Of a stretch of DNA of 64,000 nucleotides, positions 34,975 to 43,459 are shown in pieces. The stretch is from Brucella haematophila (GTDB lineage: Bacteria; Pseudomonadota; Alphaproteobacteria; Rhizobiales; Rhizobiaceae), in assembly GCF_005938105.1 (NCBI RefSeq), contig NZ_VCPE01000020.1, positions 20,399-84,398 on the forward strand, given 5' to 3'. Numbering within the stretch: position 1 is the stretch's first letter; the number at the start of each line of letters is the position of its first letter. The notes under the pieces were generated by a model. That model was given only the letters and a program-made list of their open reading frames with translations. It was not told the DNA's origin and made no database searches. The translations under genes were made by a program, and so were the position numbers.

Positions 34975-35478
34975 ATGAAGTCACTGGGGGAACGTCTCGT
35001 TGCGCGGTTGAAGAGTTGGCGATCGCGGAAGAGGTCGGCTTTGCCGAACGAAAAGCCAGATGCTGAACCCACAGCCGGCGAAAGCTCTGAGCAGCCTGAA
35101 CCTATATTGCCAACGCGACTATCCATCAAAGTTACGACCACAGATCCCGATGAAATAAATGGCAAGGCAGCAGCCCCAAAGGTCGAGCCCGTCGCTTCTT
35201 CTGAGGTGTTATCGTCCGCTGAAGAGCCGAAGGTCCCTCAAGAAGGGCCAGTTGTTGTGGAGCCCGAGCGGAAAGAGGAGGGGATAGATGAAATTCTAGC
35301 CTCGCCTCCCGTTCTCAAATCACCGCAAAAGCGGCCTCGTGCGAAAAGGCCAAATCCCAAGCCTGAAGACGGACCGGTGACAGACGAAGAACTGGAAGAG
35401 CTGGAAGCGGAAAATGCGCGGCTCAAGCTCCTATTGAATGAGCGGTTAAAAGCGAAGCAGGATGGTTCTGAAAACTGA
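34975..35478 (+). CDS. SyrB-like protein 3: disordered protein with leucine-rich coiled-coil tail
   Basis: ATG 34975 follows GGGAGG and gives 167 residues. A basic N-terminus (LVARLKSWRSRKRSALP) leads into a Pro/Glu-rich disordered middle, a basic block (KSPQKRPRAKRPNPKPEDG) and the closing coiled coil LEAENARLKLLLNERLKAKQ. The tail aligns by eye with those of the two SyrB-like proteins before it. No helix-turn-helix is present. Function is unknown; one possibility is mixed dimers through the tails. Confidence 0.7.
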   Translation: MKSLGERLVARLKSWRSRKRSALPNEKPDAEPTAGESSEQPEPILPTRLSIKVTTTDPDEINGKAAAPKVEPVASSEVLSSAEEPKVPQEGPVVVEPERKEEGIDEILASPPVLKSPQKRPRAKRPNPKPEDGPVTDEELEELEAENARLKLLLNERLKAKQDGSEN

Positions 35479-35526
35479 CAAGCTGCTAAACTTTGGATGA
35501 TTTTGATTAAGAAACAGGGAGTAGTG

Positions 35527-35802
35527 ATGGCTGTTACATTATTGCATGGAACCGGAAATCTCATCTGCGACGGCATTGATGTGGGCGGCGTTGAATTCAG
35601 CATCGCTAGGCCTGAAGATGGTCCGGATGTGACCAGGCGTGGAAAAGCGTGGGGAAACAAAAAGGCCGTTGCAGCCGCAATGAACGCCACAAAGACGGAA
35701 CTCGTGGTGCCCGAATCCGATGGCTTGCTTCTCCTGGATATTCAGGATCTGGACCGCGATGGTGGGGCGCTGTTCACGGTTTTACAGCCCGCTACCGTTT
35801 GA
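35527..35802 (+). CDS. Small protein of unknown function
   Basis: ATG 35527 has GGGAG upstream and gives 91 residues, starting MAVTLLHGTGNL. The sequence is soluble, with a short beta-rich N-terminus and a helix rich in Ala and Lys (GNKKAVAAAMNATKTEL). No family is recognised. It follows SyrB-like gene 3 by 48 bp in the same direction. Confidence 0.6.
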   Translation: MAVTLLHGTGNLICDGIDVGGVEFSIARPEDGPDVTRRGKAWGNKKAVAAAMNATKTELVVPESDGLLLLDIQDLDRDGGALFTVLQPATV

Positions 35803-35902
35803 CGACGGTACGGTTGTAAACTTATGTCGATCAACGAAAGTCAAAGATGATCGAAATTTGACTTTATGATAAATACCACTCTCAATATGCAGGAGCGGGG
35901 TC

Positions 35903-36097
35903 ATGCATGGTCGTCTCGATTATCATAAATCAAAAGTGTTAAACGCGCTTTTCACCACTGAAGCCAACGAACAGGCGGAATCAGCACAGGATCATCGTTT
36001 CGATGATTGGTTCAGCGAACTGTTTTCTGTACGATACGTCATTATGGTGTGCATGTGCTGTGTTGCGACAGTCATCGTAATTGCCCAAATCATTTAA
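35903..36097 (+). CDS. Small single-pass membrane protein
   Basis: The 64-residue product has a charged first two-thirds and one C-terminal membrane helix with three Cys (YVIMVCMCCVATVIVIAQII). GGAGCGGGG lies just before the ATG. Tail-anchored small proteins like this are often toxins or stress regulators, but no family is recognised. Confidence 0.5.
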   Translation: MHGRLDYHKSKVLNALFTTEANEQAESAQDHRFDDWFSELFSVRYVIMVCMCCVATVIVIAQII

Positions 36098-36574
36098 ATC
36101 CCCGACGCTCTTCCCGGACCGCCGGGGATATGCAGACATCTCCGGTCACGTTATCGGTGATGTTTACACGCGGCGGATCCTATCAAGCACGATCTCAAAT
36201 TTGAAGTGTGCAGGAAACAATATCCGAAAACACGCATCGGGAATTTGGTAGGCGTCCGGGGCAGCGTGTCCAGGAATCGGATAGTATTGCGGTTCATTCA
36301 CCGTTAGAGCCTATATCGATTCACAAAATGCTCAAAACTACTTCGCATCATGCGGATATGAGTCATCGTGAAAGAAAAGGGTTCTGGTGCCGAAATGGTG
36401 TTATTAGCAGGCGCGTTATTCTGGAACCGATGGGAAAATAATGCATCCTAGGCGCGCAACCAGCTTATTTCATTTGGTCGAGACAATACCGACGCTGCTT
36501 TCTCGAAGAAGTCATAGCGGTGAGAAACATTGCATCGCCGGTTAACCGGATATCGCATTGGCTGGAGTCAACCA
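36098..36574. other. Intergenic region without a supportable gene
   Basis: About 480 bp between a small membrane protein gene and the VapC gene. Short open frames exist (for example 36208-36441) but have no ribosome-binding site or protein-like pattern. I see no repeat or clear promoter. Confidence 0.4.
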
Positions 36575-36958
36575 TTATAGAACCGAGCGCAGGTCTGTTT
36601 GAACGAAGTCGTCTCCTACATAGAGCAAGGGACAGCCATGCTCGTGAGCAACTTCATAGGAAAAGCAGTCACCATAGTTGAGCGAAGCTGGGTGAATGCC
36701 TTTGCCCCATCTGGCGTAAGCGTTAGCGACCCGGCGTGCGGAAGCGGCTGTCACGGATACGATTTCGAAGCCGAGCCCGGAAATCAATGCGTCAACCTCT
36801 TCACCGACATTACGTCGCGCAGCAACAATGAGGGCTTCAGTAACTGTTCCTGCGGAAATCAATAGCTCATCAGACTGTTCGATTGCGGTCATGCAAGCTT
36901 CGCCTTTGGGCTCATTGAGGACGATCGCCATGAGCGCGGATGTATCGACGGCGATCAT
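36575..36958 (-). CDS. vapC: VapC-type PIN-domain toxin
   Basis: The 127-residue PIN-domain protein has the acidic residues expected of a VapC ribonuclease: Asp5 in IAVDTSALMAI, Glu41 in TVTEALIVA, Asp97 in LNYGDCFSYEVA and Asp116 in YVGDDF. VapC toxins cut specific tRNA or rRNA sites. It overlaps the antitoxin stop by four bases (ATGA) in the usual antitoxin-first order. Confidence 0.92.
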   Translation of the reverse strand: MIAVDTSALMAIVLNEPKGEACMTAIEQSDELLISAGTVTEALIVAARRNVGEEVDALISGLGFEIVSVTAASARRVANAYARWGKGIHPASLNYGDCFSYEVAHEHGCPLLYVGDDFVQTDLRSVL

Positions 36959-37212
36959 ATGGGCATCCCATCGTCGTCATAAAGAAAGTCCTGACTACGC
37001 GCAGCATTAGCCCCGGGTAATGCTTTCGCCGCCGCCGTTGCCCTCACCCTTTCCATCAGTGCGCGTCGGCCCTTAGGGCCGGGCGCTGTCGCAACGGCTA
37101 CAAGCCGTGCGATCTCATGGCCGCGACGGGTCAAAATGACTTCATCCCCGGCTTCAGCTCGCTTTACCAGTTCGGTGAGCTGGCCTTTCGCGTCACTGAC
37201 AGATACGCGCAT
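36955..37212 (-). CDS. Phd/YefM-type antitoxin of the first VapC
   Basis: ATG at 37212 gives 85 residues starting MRVSVSDAKGQLTELVKRAE, typical of Phd/YefM antitoxins, followed by EVILTRRGHEIARLVAV. The C-terminal tail (RSQDFLYDDDGMPI) would wrap the toxin. An AAGGA site lies about ten bases upstream. A longer frame opening at 37275 would begin inside the operator repeats and is rejected. Confidence 0.9.
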   Translation of the reverse strand: MRVSVSDAKGQLTELVKRAEAGDEVILTRRGHEIARLVAVATAPGPKGRRALMERVRATAAAKALPGANAARSQDFLYDDDGMPI

Positions 37213-37275
37213 GGTCCATGTTCCTTTGTGTTTCGCACATACTTTGCATAATAAATGGTCCATGTTATGGTCCAT
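37211..37275. promoter_or_regulatory. Three ATGGTCCAT repeats, candidate antitoxin operator
   Basis: ATGGTCCAT occurs at 37211-37219, 37255-37263 and 37267-37275; the last two are 12 bp apart (ATGGTCCATGTT unit). Each is symmetric around its central base. They lie at the antitoxin start codon and just upstream, as expected for self-regulation by a Phd-type antitoxin. Confidence 0.65.
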
Positions 37276-37614
37276 GTCAATATTGACCCGGCAACTGATA
37301 TTGAATCTGATGGGTTGGTCCCGAACATTACAGCCTATGAGGACGCATCATTTCCAGCGCATCGATTACGTATGCTTGGCGCAAAAACAACATGCAAGGA
37401 CAGATGGCGGCAGATTATAAATGAAGTCGAACGCATTCGAACGAAACATCGTCTGACCCTTCAGGAAGATGTTTCAGAAGCGCAATTCCGTGAAATGACC
37501 GAAGTAGGCGTGCGTCTTGTCGTCCCGGCTGGAATCCATGACGCCTATCTACAAGCGGTGCGCCCACATCTGATCACACTCGAGGAATTCATCGGAGATG
37601 TTCGCACGGCGTGA
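37255..37614 (+). pseudogene. EcoRII-like restriction endonuclease, C-terminal fragment
   Basis: The open frame has 119 codons, and from about codon 20 it reads like the end of the EcoRII C-terminal catalytic domain: LRMLGAKTTCKDRWRQII, then IRTKHRLTLQEDVSEAQF and VRLVVPAGIHDAYL. Type II enzymes of this group have 300-400 residues. The first part of the PD-(D/E)xK nuclease fold is missing and no cognate methyltransferase is nearby. The frame starts inside the antitoxin operator repeats, so it is most likely a remnant left when the VapC module was inserted. It is divergent from that module. Confidence 0.65.
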
Positions 37615-37926
37615 CAGCGGCAGTCACTATGCTACGTCCGCTGCTAGGAAGTATGACAGTCATTTGTCCTCCTTACTGGTCGCAAGACCCGTTACCGTAA
37701 GACCATAAACGAAATGAGCCGCGGGAATGCAAATGGATTGCCCGATCTGGCATGATGCGTTCAAGCTAATTGCATTGTTGCGCCATGGCATCTCGGCATC
37801 TTTATTGATGATGCCGGAACATAGGCCTGCTTGGGTGGATTATGTTTTGGGTGCGGAATAAAGCAGAAGCCAGATGTGATCCGCTTTTCTCTGATGTAAC
37901 GGATATGTCCGTGAGAATATGGGGCG
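37615..37926. other. Intergenic region before IS6 copy B
   Basis: About 310 bp between the restriction enzyme fragment and the IS6 element. I see no gene, repeat or terminator that I can support. Confidence 0.4.
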
Positions 37927-38742
37927 GGCACCGTTACCTTAATCGGAGCGCGAGCGTAACTCGGCCTATATTGTTGTTCCTACTTGGCTTTCAGGCATGC
38001 GATTTCACGCCACATGCTGGTGGCGGTTTGTCGTAGTTCGCGATGATCAGTGGCGTTGAATTGATTGCGGGGAAAGTGACGAAGGTTGTAAATCGGGTCG
38101 TGGACTGATGCGAAGCGTTGCAAATGTCGTGCTGATTTGAATCGCTTCATCACCCGCTCGCGCCGCCGTATGGGCTGGTGGGAATTCTCAGCCCGATTGT
38201 TCAGCCTCTTATGCTGACGATGATCACATAGAGTGAGACCGATCTCCCGCTTGGCCGTTCCATAAGAGCCAAGCTTATCTGTGACCATGATACGAGGAGA
38301 AGCACCCTGACTGGATAGCAGTTTACGCATGAAACGCTTGGAAGCCTTGGTATCACGGCGTTTTTGAACCAAAACTTCCAACACAAAGCCATCCTGATCA
38401 ACAGCGCGCCACAGAAAATGGCGTTTGCCTTTTATCGTAATAACGACTTCATCCAAGTGCCATTTATCACCAAGGCGTGGGGTACGGCGACGGATTTTGT
38501 TGGTATAGTCTCGCCCGAACTTCTCAGCCCATTCGCGGACCGTTTTGCGGGTAACAATAATCCCCCGGTAGGCCAGCATGTCTTCAACCATGCGAAAGCT
38601 CAAGGGAAAGCGGAAATACAGCCACACAGCTTCGGCGATGATTTCGGCTGGAAAACGATGGCGGTGATAAAGTGAGGCGCGAGGTTCCGTCATACCCTGT
38701 TATCGCCGCTGATGTTTACGCTCTGATTAAGGTAACGGTGCC
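37927..38742 (-). mobile_element. IS6-family insertion sequence, copy B (816 bp)
   Basis: The left end GGCACCGTTACCTTAATCGG and the inverted right end GGCACCGTTACCTTAATCAG match over 24 bp with one difference. One intact transposase gene is inside. The 8 bp next to each end (ATGGGGCG and ACCCGTTG) differ, so no target duplication is present, as for copy A. The total length equals copy A (816 bp) although ends and proteins differ. Confidence 0.93.
37980..38693 (-). CDS. IS6-family transposase
   Basis: The 237-residue DDE transposase has HRHRFPAEIIAEAVWLYFRF at the N-terminus and the catalytic residues in KWHLDEVVI, MVTDKLGSYG and NNRAENSHQPIR. Length and motifs match the IS6 family. It differs from the copy A protein in most positions, so the two elements came in separately. 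It fills the element and is intact. Confidence 0.95.
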   Translation of the reverse strand: MTEPRASLYHRHRFPAEIIAEAVWLYFRFPLSFRMVEDMLAYRGIIVTRKTVREWAEKFGRDYTNKIRRRTPRLGDKWHLDEVVITIKGKRHFLWRAVDQDGFVLEVLVQKRRDTKASKRFMRKLLSSQGASPRIMVTDKLGSYGTAKREIGLTLCDHRQHKRLNNRAENSHQPIRRRERVMKRFKSARHLQRFASVHDPIYNLRHFPRNQFNATDHRELRQTATSMWREIACLKAK

Positions 38743-38808
38743 ACCCGTTGCGGGGCTCCGGGCAAAGACTAGAGCCTGACCGCTCGCGGGCGCGCAAGAC
38801 TTTTAGTT

Positions 38809-38940
38809 TGTACAAAATTCTGGGCACGAACAACTCTTATGATCAATCAAATGAACAAAGCTTGACTAGACGTCAGCCCTATGGCATAATGTGCAAAATT
38901 CCGGACATGAGAAGGCATCACGTCCACTCAAATGAACAAA
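38809..38940 (+). repeat. Imperfect 51-bp direct repeat across the hipB promoter and start
   Basis: Segments 38809-38859 and 38890-38940 align without gaps at 36 of 51 positions. The first 12 and last 13 bases are best kept: TGTACAAAATTC/TGTGCAAAATTC and TCAAATGAACAAA in both. The second copy contains the hipB start codon; the first has an ATG that stops after four codons. They may be paired HipB-binding sites or a duplicated promoter. Confidence 0.65.
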
Positions 38941-39285
38941 TCAGGTATAACCGTGCCCCGTCAGAGAAGCTACTCCAGAGTCACACACCAGGCGCTCGCC
39001 ATGCTCGGCAAGCTGATCCGCGTCGGCCGTGCCGAGCGCGGCCTGACCGCGCAAGAACTGGCCGACCGCGCCGGCATCAGCCGCACGACCCTTTCCAGCA
39101 TCGAAAAAGGCGCGCCGGGCCCCGAGATCGGCATCGCCTTTGAGGTCGCCTCCATCGTCGGCGTACGCCTGTTCGACTATGACGAGCGCACCCTCCAGAT
39201 GCACAATGCCCGCCTTGACGAAAAACTGACCCTTCTGCCTAAGAGCGTCCGCCACAGTGTGAAGGAAATCGATGATGACTTCTAA
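38932..39285 (+). CDS. hipB: HipB-type HTH antitoxin
   Basis: The 117-residue protein has an XRE-family helix-turn-helix (LIRVGRAERGLTAQELADRA, then ISRTTLSSIEKGAPGPEIG, residues 27-66) and a C-terminal tail. It is the DNA-binding antitoxin of a HipBA module and probably represses its own promoter, which carries the 51-bp direct repeat. The coding region overlaps hipA by 14 bases. GC content rises sharply here compared with flanking DNA, a sign of recent acquisition. Confidence 0.87.
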   Translation: MNKSGITVPRQRSYSRVTHQALAMLGKLIRVGRAERGLTAQELADRAGISRTTLSSIEKGAPGPEIGIAFEVASIVGVRLFDYDERTLQMHNARLDEKLTLLPKSVRHSVKEIDDDF

Positions 39286-40603
39286 GGCGGACGCTACCGA
39301 AGCTTTTGTCTGGATGTGGCTGCCGGGGGCGACGGAACCGGTCGTCGCGGGCCGCCTGGACCAGGATGGCGAACGCCTGCTCTTTACCTACGGTACGAGC
39401 TACCGGCGCCGTAGGAGCGCCATTTCCCTCTATGAACCTGAACTCCCCCTCCAGGAAGGAGTCATCGCGCCCATCAACGGCTTACAAATGGCAAGCTGCA
39501 TTCGCGACGCCTCGCCGGACGCTTGGGGTCGCCGCGTCATCATCAATAGGCTGACGGGCAAAAAGCCCGACGCTGCTGGCGTGCCGGAGATCAGCGAGCT
39601 GACCTTTCTGCTCCAATCGGGCTCTGACCGCATTGGCGCCCTCGATTTCCAGGCATCGGCCACAGAGTATGTCCCCCGCCTTGCCGCACAAGCATCGCTC
39701 GCCGAACTCATGGAAGCGGCCGCCCTTATCGAAAAAGGCGTGCCTCTGACCCCGGCACTCGATCAGGCCCTCAATCACGGCACGTCGATTGGTGGTGCAC
39801 GCCCCAAGGCTCTCATCGACGACGGCGCAAAGAAATTCATCGCTAAATTCTCGGCCGCCAACGACACTTACAGCGTCGTGAAGGCCGAATTCATCGCGAT
39901 GAAGCTGGCAGCGGCCTGCGAACTGAGCGCAGCGCCCGTGTCGATGACCCGCGCCGCCCATAAGGACGTGCTGCTTATCGAGCGCTTTGACCGCACGCAT
40001 ACAAAAGATGGCTGGACGCGGCACGCCATGGTTTCTGCCCTGACCATGCTGGGCCTCGATGAGATGATGGCCCGCTATGCCTCCTACGAAGACTTGGCCG
40101 AACTCATCCGCCACCGCTTCACTGACCCTAAGGACACTCTTAAGGAGCTCTACGGACGGATCTGCTTCAATGTGCTGTGCGGTAACACCGACGACCATGC
40201 CCGCAATCATGCCGCCTTCTGGGATGGCAGGATGCTGACGCTGACGCCTGCCTATGACATCTGCCCGCAAGGCCGTACCGGCAACGAAGCCACGCAGGCC
40301 ATGCTCATCAAGGGCGATAGCCGCGCCAGCACGCTCGCCACTCTGCTCGCCGCCGCGCCGGATTATCACCTGAAAGAAACCGAAGCCGCCGCGCTGATCG
40401 AACATCAGATCACAACCATCGCCGAGCACTGGCAAGGCGTCTGCGACGAAGCAGACCTGAACCCCGTCGACCGCAAGCTGTTCGCCGGGCGCCAGTTCCT
40501 CAACAGCTATGCTCTCGAAGGTCTCGATAACCACAAGTCGCTGCAAGACGCATTTCGCGCTACCCAGGACATTCTGATAGCAAGCGGAGGCGCCGAAAAA
40601 TGA
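39272..40603 (+). CDS. hipA: HipA-type serine/threonine kinase toxin
   Basis: The 443-residue protein has the usual HipA length. An N-terminal subdomain (ISLYEPELPLQEGVIAPING) is followed by the kinase part: SIGGARPKALIDDGAKKFIAK (phosphate loop and ATP-binding Lys), LLIERFDRT, the catalytic loop CGNTDDHARNHAAFW near residue 305 and the metal-binding Asp in YDICPQ near 328. HipA of E. coli phosphorylates glutamyl-tRNA synthetase and causes persistence; related proteins hit other synthetases. Overlap with hipB keeps the two genes coupled. Codon use is strongly GC-biased relative to neighbours. Confidence 0.92.
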   Translation: MMTSKADATEAFVWMWLPGATEPVVAGRLDQDGERLLFTYGTSYRRRRSAISLYEPELPLQEGVIAPINGLQMASCIRDASPDAWGRRVIINRLTGKKPDAAGVPEISELTFLLQSGSDRIGALDFQASATEYVPRLAAQASLAELMEAAALIEKGVPLTPALDQALNHGTSIGGARPKALIDDGAKKFIAKFSAANDTYSVVKAEFIAMKLAAACELSAAPVSMTRAAHKDVLLIERFDRTHTKDGWTRHAMVSALTMLGLDEMMARYASYEDLAELIRHRFTDPKDTLKELYGRICFNVLCGNTDDHARNHAAFWDGRMLTLTPAYDICPQGRTGNEATQAMLIKGDSRASTLATLLAAAPDYHLKETEAAALIEHQITTIAEHWQGVCDEADLNPVDRKLFAGRQFLNSYALEGLDNHKSLQDAFRATQDILIASGGAEK

Positions 40604-41350
40604 CAGCGCCAAAGCAGCTCAAAAGACGCGCATGGAAGGGAGTATTCCTTCGTTCCCTCGGTCACGCGTCATGGGCCGCGGAGCTGACTGCCACAGGAAT
40701 CAACTTCCTTGGTAGCCACCATCAGGCGCCCTTTTCTTCCTGGGCTGGCCCGGCAAAGATTACCAGCACGCTGGGTTTCACCACGATAGAAGTCCCCCTT
40801 GCAGGCGGGCAGGTCGCAAGGCTCGCCGGCGTCACGACACATGATGCTGCCAGCTTTATTTCCGCAGCCAACAAAGCATTCAGCGTCATCCGACCAGTCA
40901 CGCGGCGGCCGTCGGCTCCGCACAGGTTCCGCCGTCAAAACCTCGAATGTCCGGGCCTGATTCACAGTGTCGCTCATAGGATTCTCCGCATGATTCACGC
41001 AGAAAATCGCCCATCATACCGACGAAAGATACGTGGGTAGCCTACCCGCTTACGAAAGTTTGTGAGTTAGTGCCTTGCATGGTCAACATCGTTGCGAACC
41101 CAGCCGTACCCGCACTATTGACAGTGCGCGTCCCTTACGGCGCCTGCCTGGCACCCTTCGAATTCGCGGTGTAGCTACACTGAGCTTTGATAGGTGTGTC
41201 CCCGAAGAAGCGGTCTCTCATAAAGTGTTGCACTGAAACCGATGAACTCTCGGATTGGCTGAAGGTCGGTGCCGGAACGGTTCACACCTTCCAAGGCAAG
41301 GAAGAATAGGCCGTCGATATGGCGTTGTTGTTAGGAGCAGATATCGATCA
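40600..41350 (+). pseudogene. Degraded superfamily 1 (UvrD-like) helicase
   Basis: Two pieces of a helicase gene remain. The first, from ATG 40600 (overlapping the hipA stop), reads MTAPKQLKRRAWKGVFLRSL, then LTATGINFLGSHHQ and ARLAGVTTHDAASFISAAN, resembling the N-terminal domain of UvrD/helicase IV-like proteins. It then loses this character. The second, at 41253-41350, encodes VGAGTVHTFQGKEE, a stop (TAG at 41307) and AVDMALLLGADID, which is the C-terminal TVHTFQGKE helicase motif. About 1.5-2 kb of the normal gene between them is missing. Confidence 0.65.
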
Positions 41351-41380
41351 TACTGGCGCGGCGCTCTTGGCGGTCGTTGA

Positions 41381-41722
41381 TTATTTCGAACGAGCGGTCA
41401 GGAGCTCCGGCAATTCTACCTGGATTGATTTCCATACTGTGCTGAGGTTCAGGTCAAAATATCCGTGCGCCACGCGATTGCGCATGCCGCGCATTTGGAT
41501 CCATGGGATATCCGAGCGGCTGGCAATAAACTCGGGGTACTCTTTTGCTATGCGGGACGAAGCCTCTCCGATCATGATGAAATCCATCATGACAGCCCGC
41601 TGGCTCTTGATATCAAGTGTAAAGTCTTCGAATTTCATGCCATCTGTAAAGTTGATGGCTTCCTGGCAGGCTTCTCTGATGTGAGCCAGGTAGTCGGACA
41701 GACGCAATTCCGGTTGGCTCAT
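41381..41722 (-). CDS. hepT: HepT-like HEPN-domain toxin
   Basis: The 113-residue all-helical protein has the HEPN RNase motif RxxxxH as Arg81 and His86 in MRGMRNRVAHGYFDL, plus DFIMIGEASSRIAKEYPE typical of the DUF86/HepT group. HepT acts as a ribonuclease toxin that its MntA partner inactivates by adding AMP to a Tyr; the Tyr in HGYFDL is the expected target. It overlaps the mntA stop by four bases. Confidence 0.92.
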   Translation of the reverse strand: MSQPELRLSDYLAHIREACQEAINFTDGMKFEDFTLDIKSQRAVMMDFIMIGEASSRIAKEYPEFIASRSDIPWIQMRGMRNRVAHGYFDLNLSTVWKSIQVELPELLTARSK

Positions 41723-42018
41723 ATGGCGATGGCCCTGTTGATCACATCCTGGCGGAACTTCTCAGGTAAATCTCCCGGTGTACATACATCAACCTTGACG
41801 CCAAGCCTTTCTTCAAGTTCGATTTGAAGGCCACCGAGCTTGAAGAATGTGGTTTCTGGAGTTTCATCGACCAAAATATCGATATCGCTTTCTTCCGTAT
41901 CTGTACCAGCCGCGATCGATCCGAATACACGCGGATTGCGAACGCGATATTTTTCGGCAAGTTGGTGAATGAACTTGCGATTTCTCTTCAGCAAAGTTGA
42001 CGGTCTTGGCATTTTCAT
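41719..42018 (-). CDS. mntA: MntA-like nucleotidyltransferase antitoxin
   Basis: The 99-residue minimal nucleotidyltransferase carries the motif RVFGSIAAGTDTEESDIDIL (Gly33-Ser34, Asp45, Asp47), the metal- and ATP-binding site of this family. In known pairs MntA adds AMP to HepT and silences it. It is the first gene of the two-gene operon, in the usual order. Promoter elements upstream of 42018 are not evident. Confidence 0.92.
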   Translation of the reverse strand: MKMPRPSTLLKRNRKFIHQLAEKYRVRNPRVFGSIAAGTDTEESDIDILVDETPETTFFKLGGLQIELEERLGVKVDVCTPGDLPEKFRQDVINRAIAI

Positions 42019-42288
42019 CGTCCTCGATTTATTTGAGGCTTATACCACGAAATTTACGGTATCCGAATGACATAATGATCTGCATCACACTGTGGAGTTC
42101 TGTCGCAAATTTTCTGCGGTCAGATTGCGGGGTAGGGACTTGTCCATGGGTTGAAACGTGTCGGTATCGAACTGGCCGGGGTCACGTGTTCACAAACATG
42201 ATCTGAAAGATATTCTCAGTGCGGGCTGCCATGTCAGGTTATTCGACCGCGGGCAAACGGCATGGTTTTCTCGATTCAAGCTCAGCTA

Positions 42289-43336
42289 GAGCGTCGGGTT
42301 GATTTTGTGAATCTGCCGATTCCATCGGCTGCAGATTTGTGATTCAACATGGCAGGAGGATTTGCCATGTCTCACGCCTACTCTTTGGACCTTCGTCAAC
42401 GAATTGTCGATGCGATATCAGAGGGCCAGTCGCGGCGGGCTGCTGCGGCTACTTTCAAGGTTTCCCCCGCCACAGCGGTTCGGCTCAAGCAGCGGCTGGA
42501 TCGAACGGGCTCGGTCGATCCTTCCCGCCGTGGACGGCCCGGTGGTAGCGGTAAACTGGGTCTTTGCCGGGATGTCATCATTGCCAAGGTGGAAGTGCAG
42601 CCGGATATCACCATGCCTGACCTGGCGATGTGGCTGGAGGAGCATCACGCACTAAAGGCCGACACCTCGAACCTGTCGAAGCTGCTCTGCCGAGCGGGCT
42701 TTACCTATAAAAAAACGCTGATGGCAGCCGAACGCGCACGCGCCGACGTGCGCAAGGAGTGTGATGAGTGGCGTGAGCATCGCCAGCCCGCCATGCAAAA
42801 GAACCCCGGTCGTCTCGTCTTTGTCGATGAAACGTCCATCAAGACCAACATGACACCGATACGCGGCAGGAGCAGAAAAGGCCAACGCCTTCAAGCTGAT
42901 GCACCATTTGGTAAATGGAATACCCAGACCTTTATCGCCGGTCTGCGATGCGATGCCATCACCGCGCCCTTCGTCGTTGATGGTACCATGGACGGCGAGA
43001 AGTTCGACATCTACGTACGCACCCAACTTGCACCGACGCTCACGCCGGGCGATGTGGTGATCTGGGACAATCTCAACGTCCACAAAAGCCCCAGAGCGGC
43101 TGCGGCCATCGCTGAAAAGGGCGCTTGGATCCTGTTCCTCCCGCAATATTTACCGGACAAAAATCCAATTGAGATGGCTTTTTCAAAGCTCAAGTCCTTG
43201 TTGCGCAAGGCGAAGGCAAGGACCTACGACGATCTCTGGAAAGCCGTCGGAAAAGTCTGCGGACTATTCTCACCGCAGGAATGCTGGAACTATTTCAAGG
43301 CTGCAGGTTGCGTTGCACATTAATCGCCCGACGCTC
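42289..43336 (+). mobile_element. IS630-family insertion sequence (1,048 bp)
   Basis: The ends are inverted repeats GAGCGTCGGG (42289-42298) and CCCGACGCTC (43327-43336), each flanked by TA (42287-42288 and 43337-43338), the target duplicated by the IS630/Tc1-mariner group. One intact transposase gene lies between them. The element separates the MntA/HepT pair from the accessory genes to the right. Confidence 0.93.
42367..43323 (+). CDS. IS630-family transposase
   Basis: ATG 42367 follows AGGAGGA and gives 318 residues. The N-terminal paired helix-turn-helix region (YSLDLRQRIVDAISEGQSRR; FKVSPATAVRLKQRLDRTG) leads to a DDE domain with RLVFVDETSIKTNMTP (first Asp), VVIWDNLNVHKS (second Asp) and LPDKNPIEMAFSKLK (Glu). 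It is a single intact frame, whereas many relatives need a frameshift. The element could be mobile. Confidence 0.95.
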   Translation: MSHAYSLDLRQRIVDAISEGQSRRAAAATFKVSPATAVRLKQRLDRTGSVDPSRRGRPGGSGKLGLCRDVIIAKVEVQPDITMPDLAMWLEEHHALKADTSNLSKLLCRAGFTYKKTLMAAERARADVRKECDEWREHRQPAMQKNPGRLVFVDETSIKTNMTPIRGRSRKGQRLQADAPFGKWNTQTFIAGLRCDAITAPFVVDGTMDGEKFDIYVRTQLAPTLTPGDVVIWDNLNVHKSPRAAAAIAEKGAWILFLPQYLPDKNPIEMAFSKLKSLLRKAKARTYDDLWKAVGKVCGLFSPQECWNYFKAAGCVAH

Positions 43337-43459
43337 TAACGCGCAATCGTGACTATCATGGAGAAGATCATCATTATCTTCAACGTAAGACGACTGCAAA
43401 CGCAACGGTGTTTTACACCTCACACCGCTGCTTTTTGACTGGTCCTGCTTTCGTGGAAA

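Noticed and set aside
36208-36441. 77-codon frame between the small membrane protein and VapC
   Set aside because: No ribosome-binding site, no protein-like pattern, and a non-standard start; treated as intergenic.
798-38742. A composite transposon bounded by the two IS6 elements
   Set aside because: The two elements differ in ends and transposase sequence, so they would not act together as one unit.
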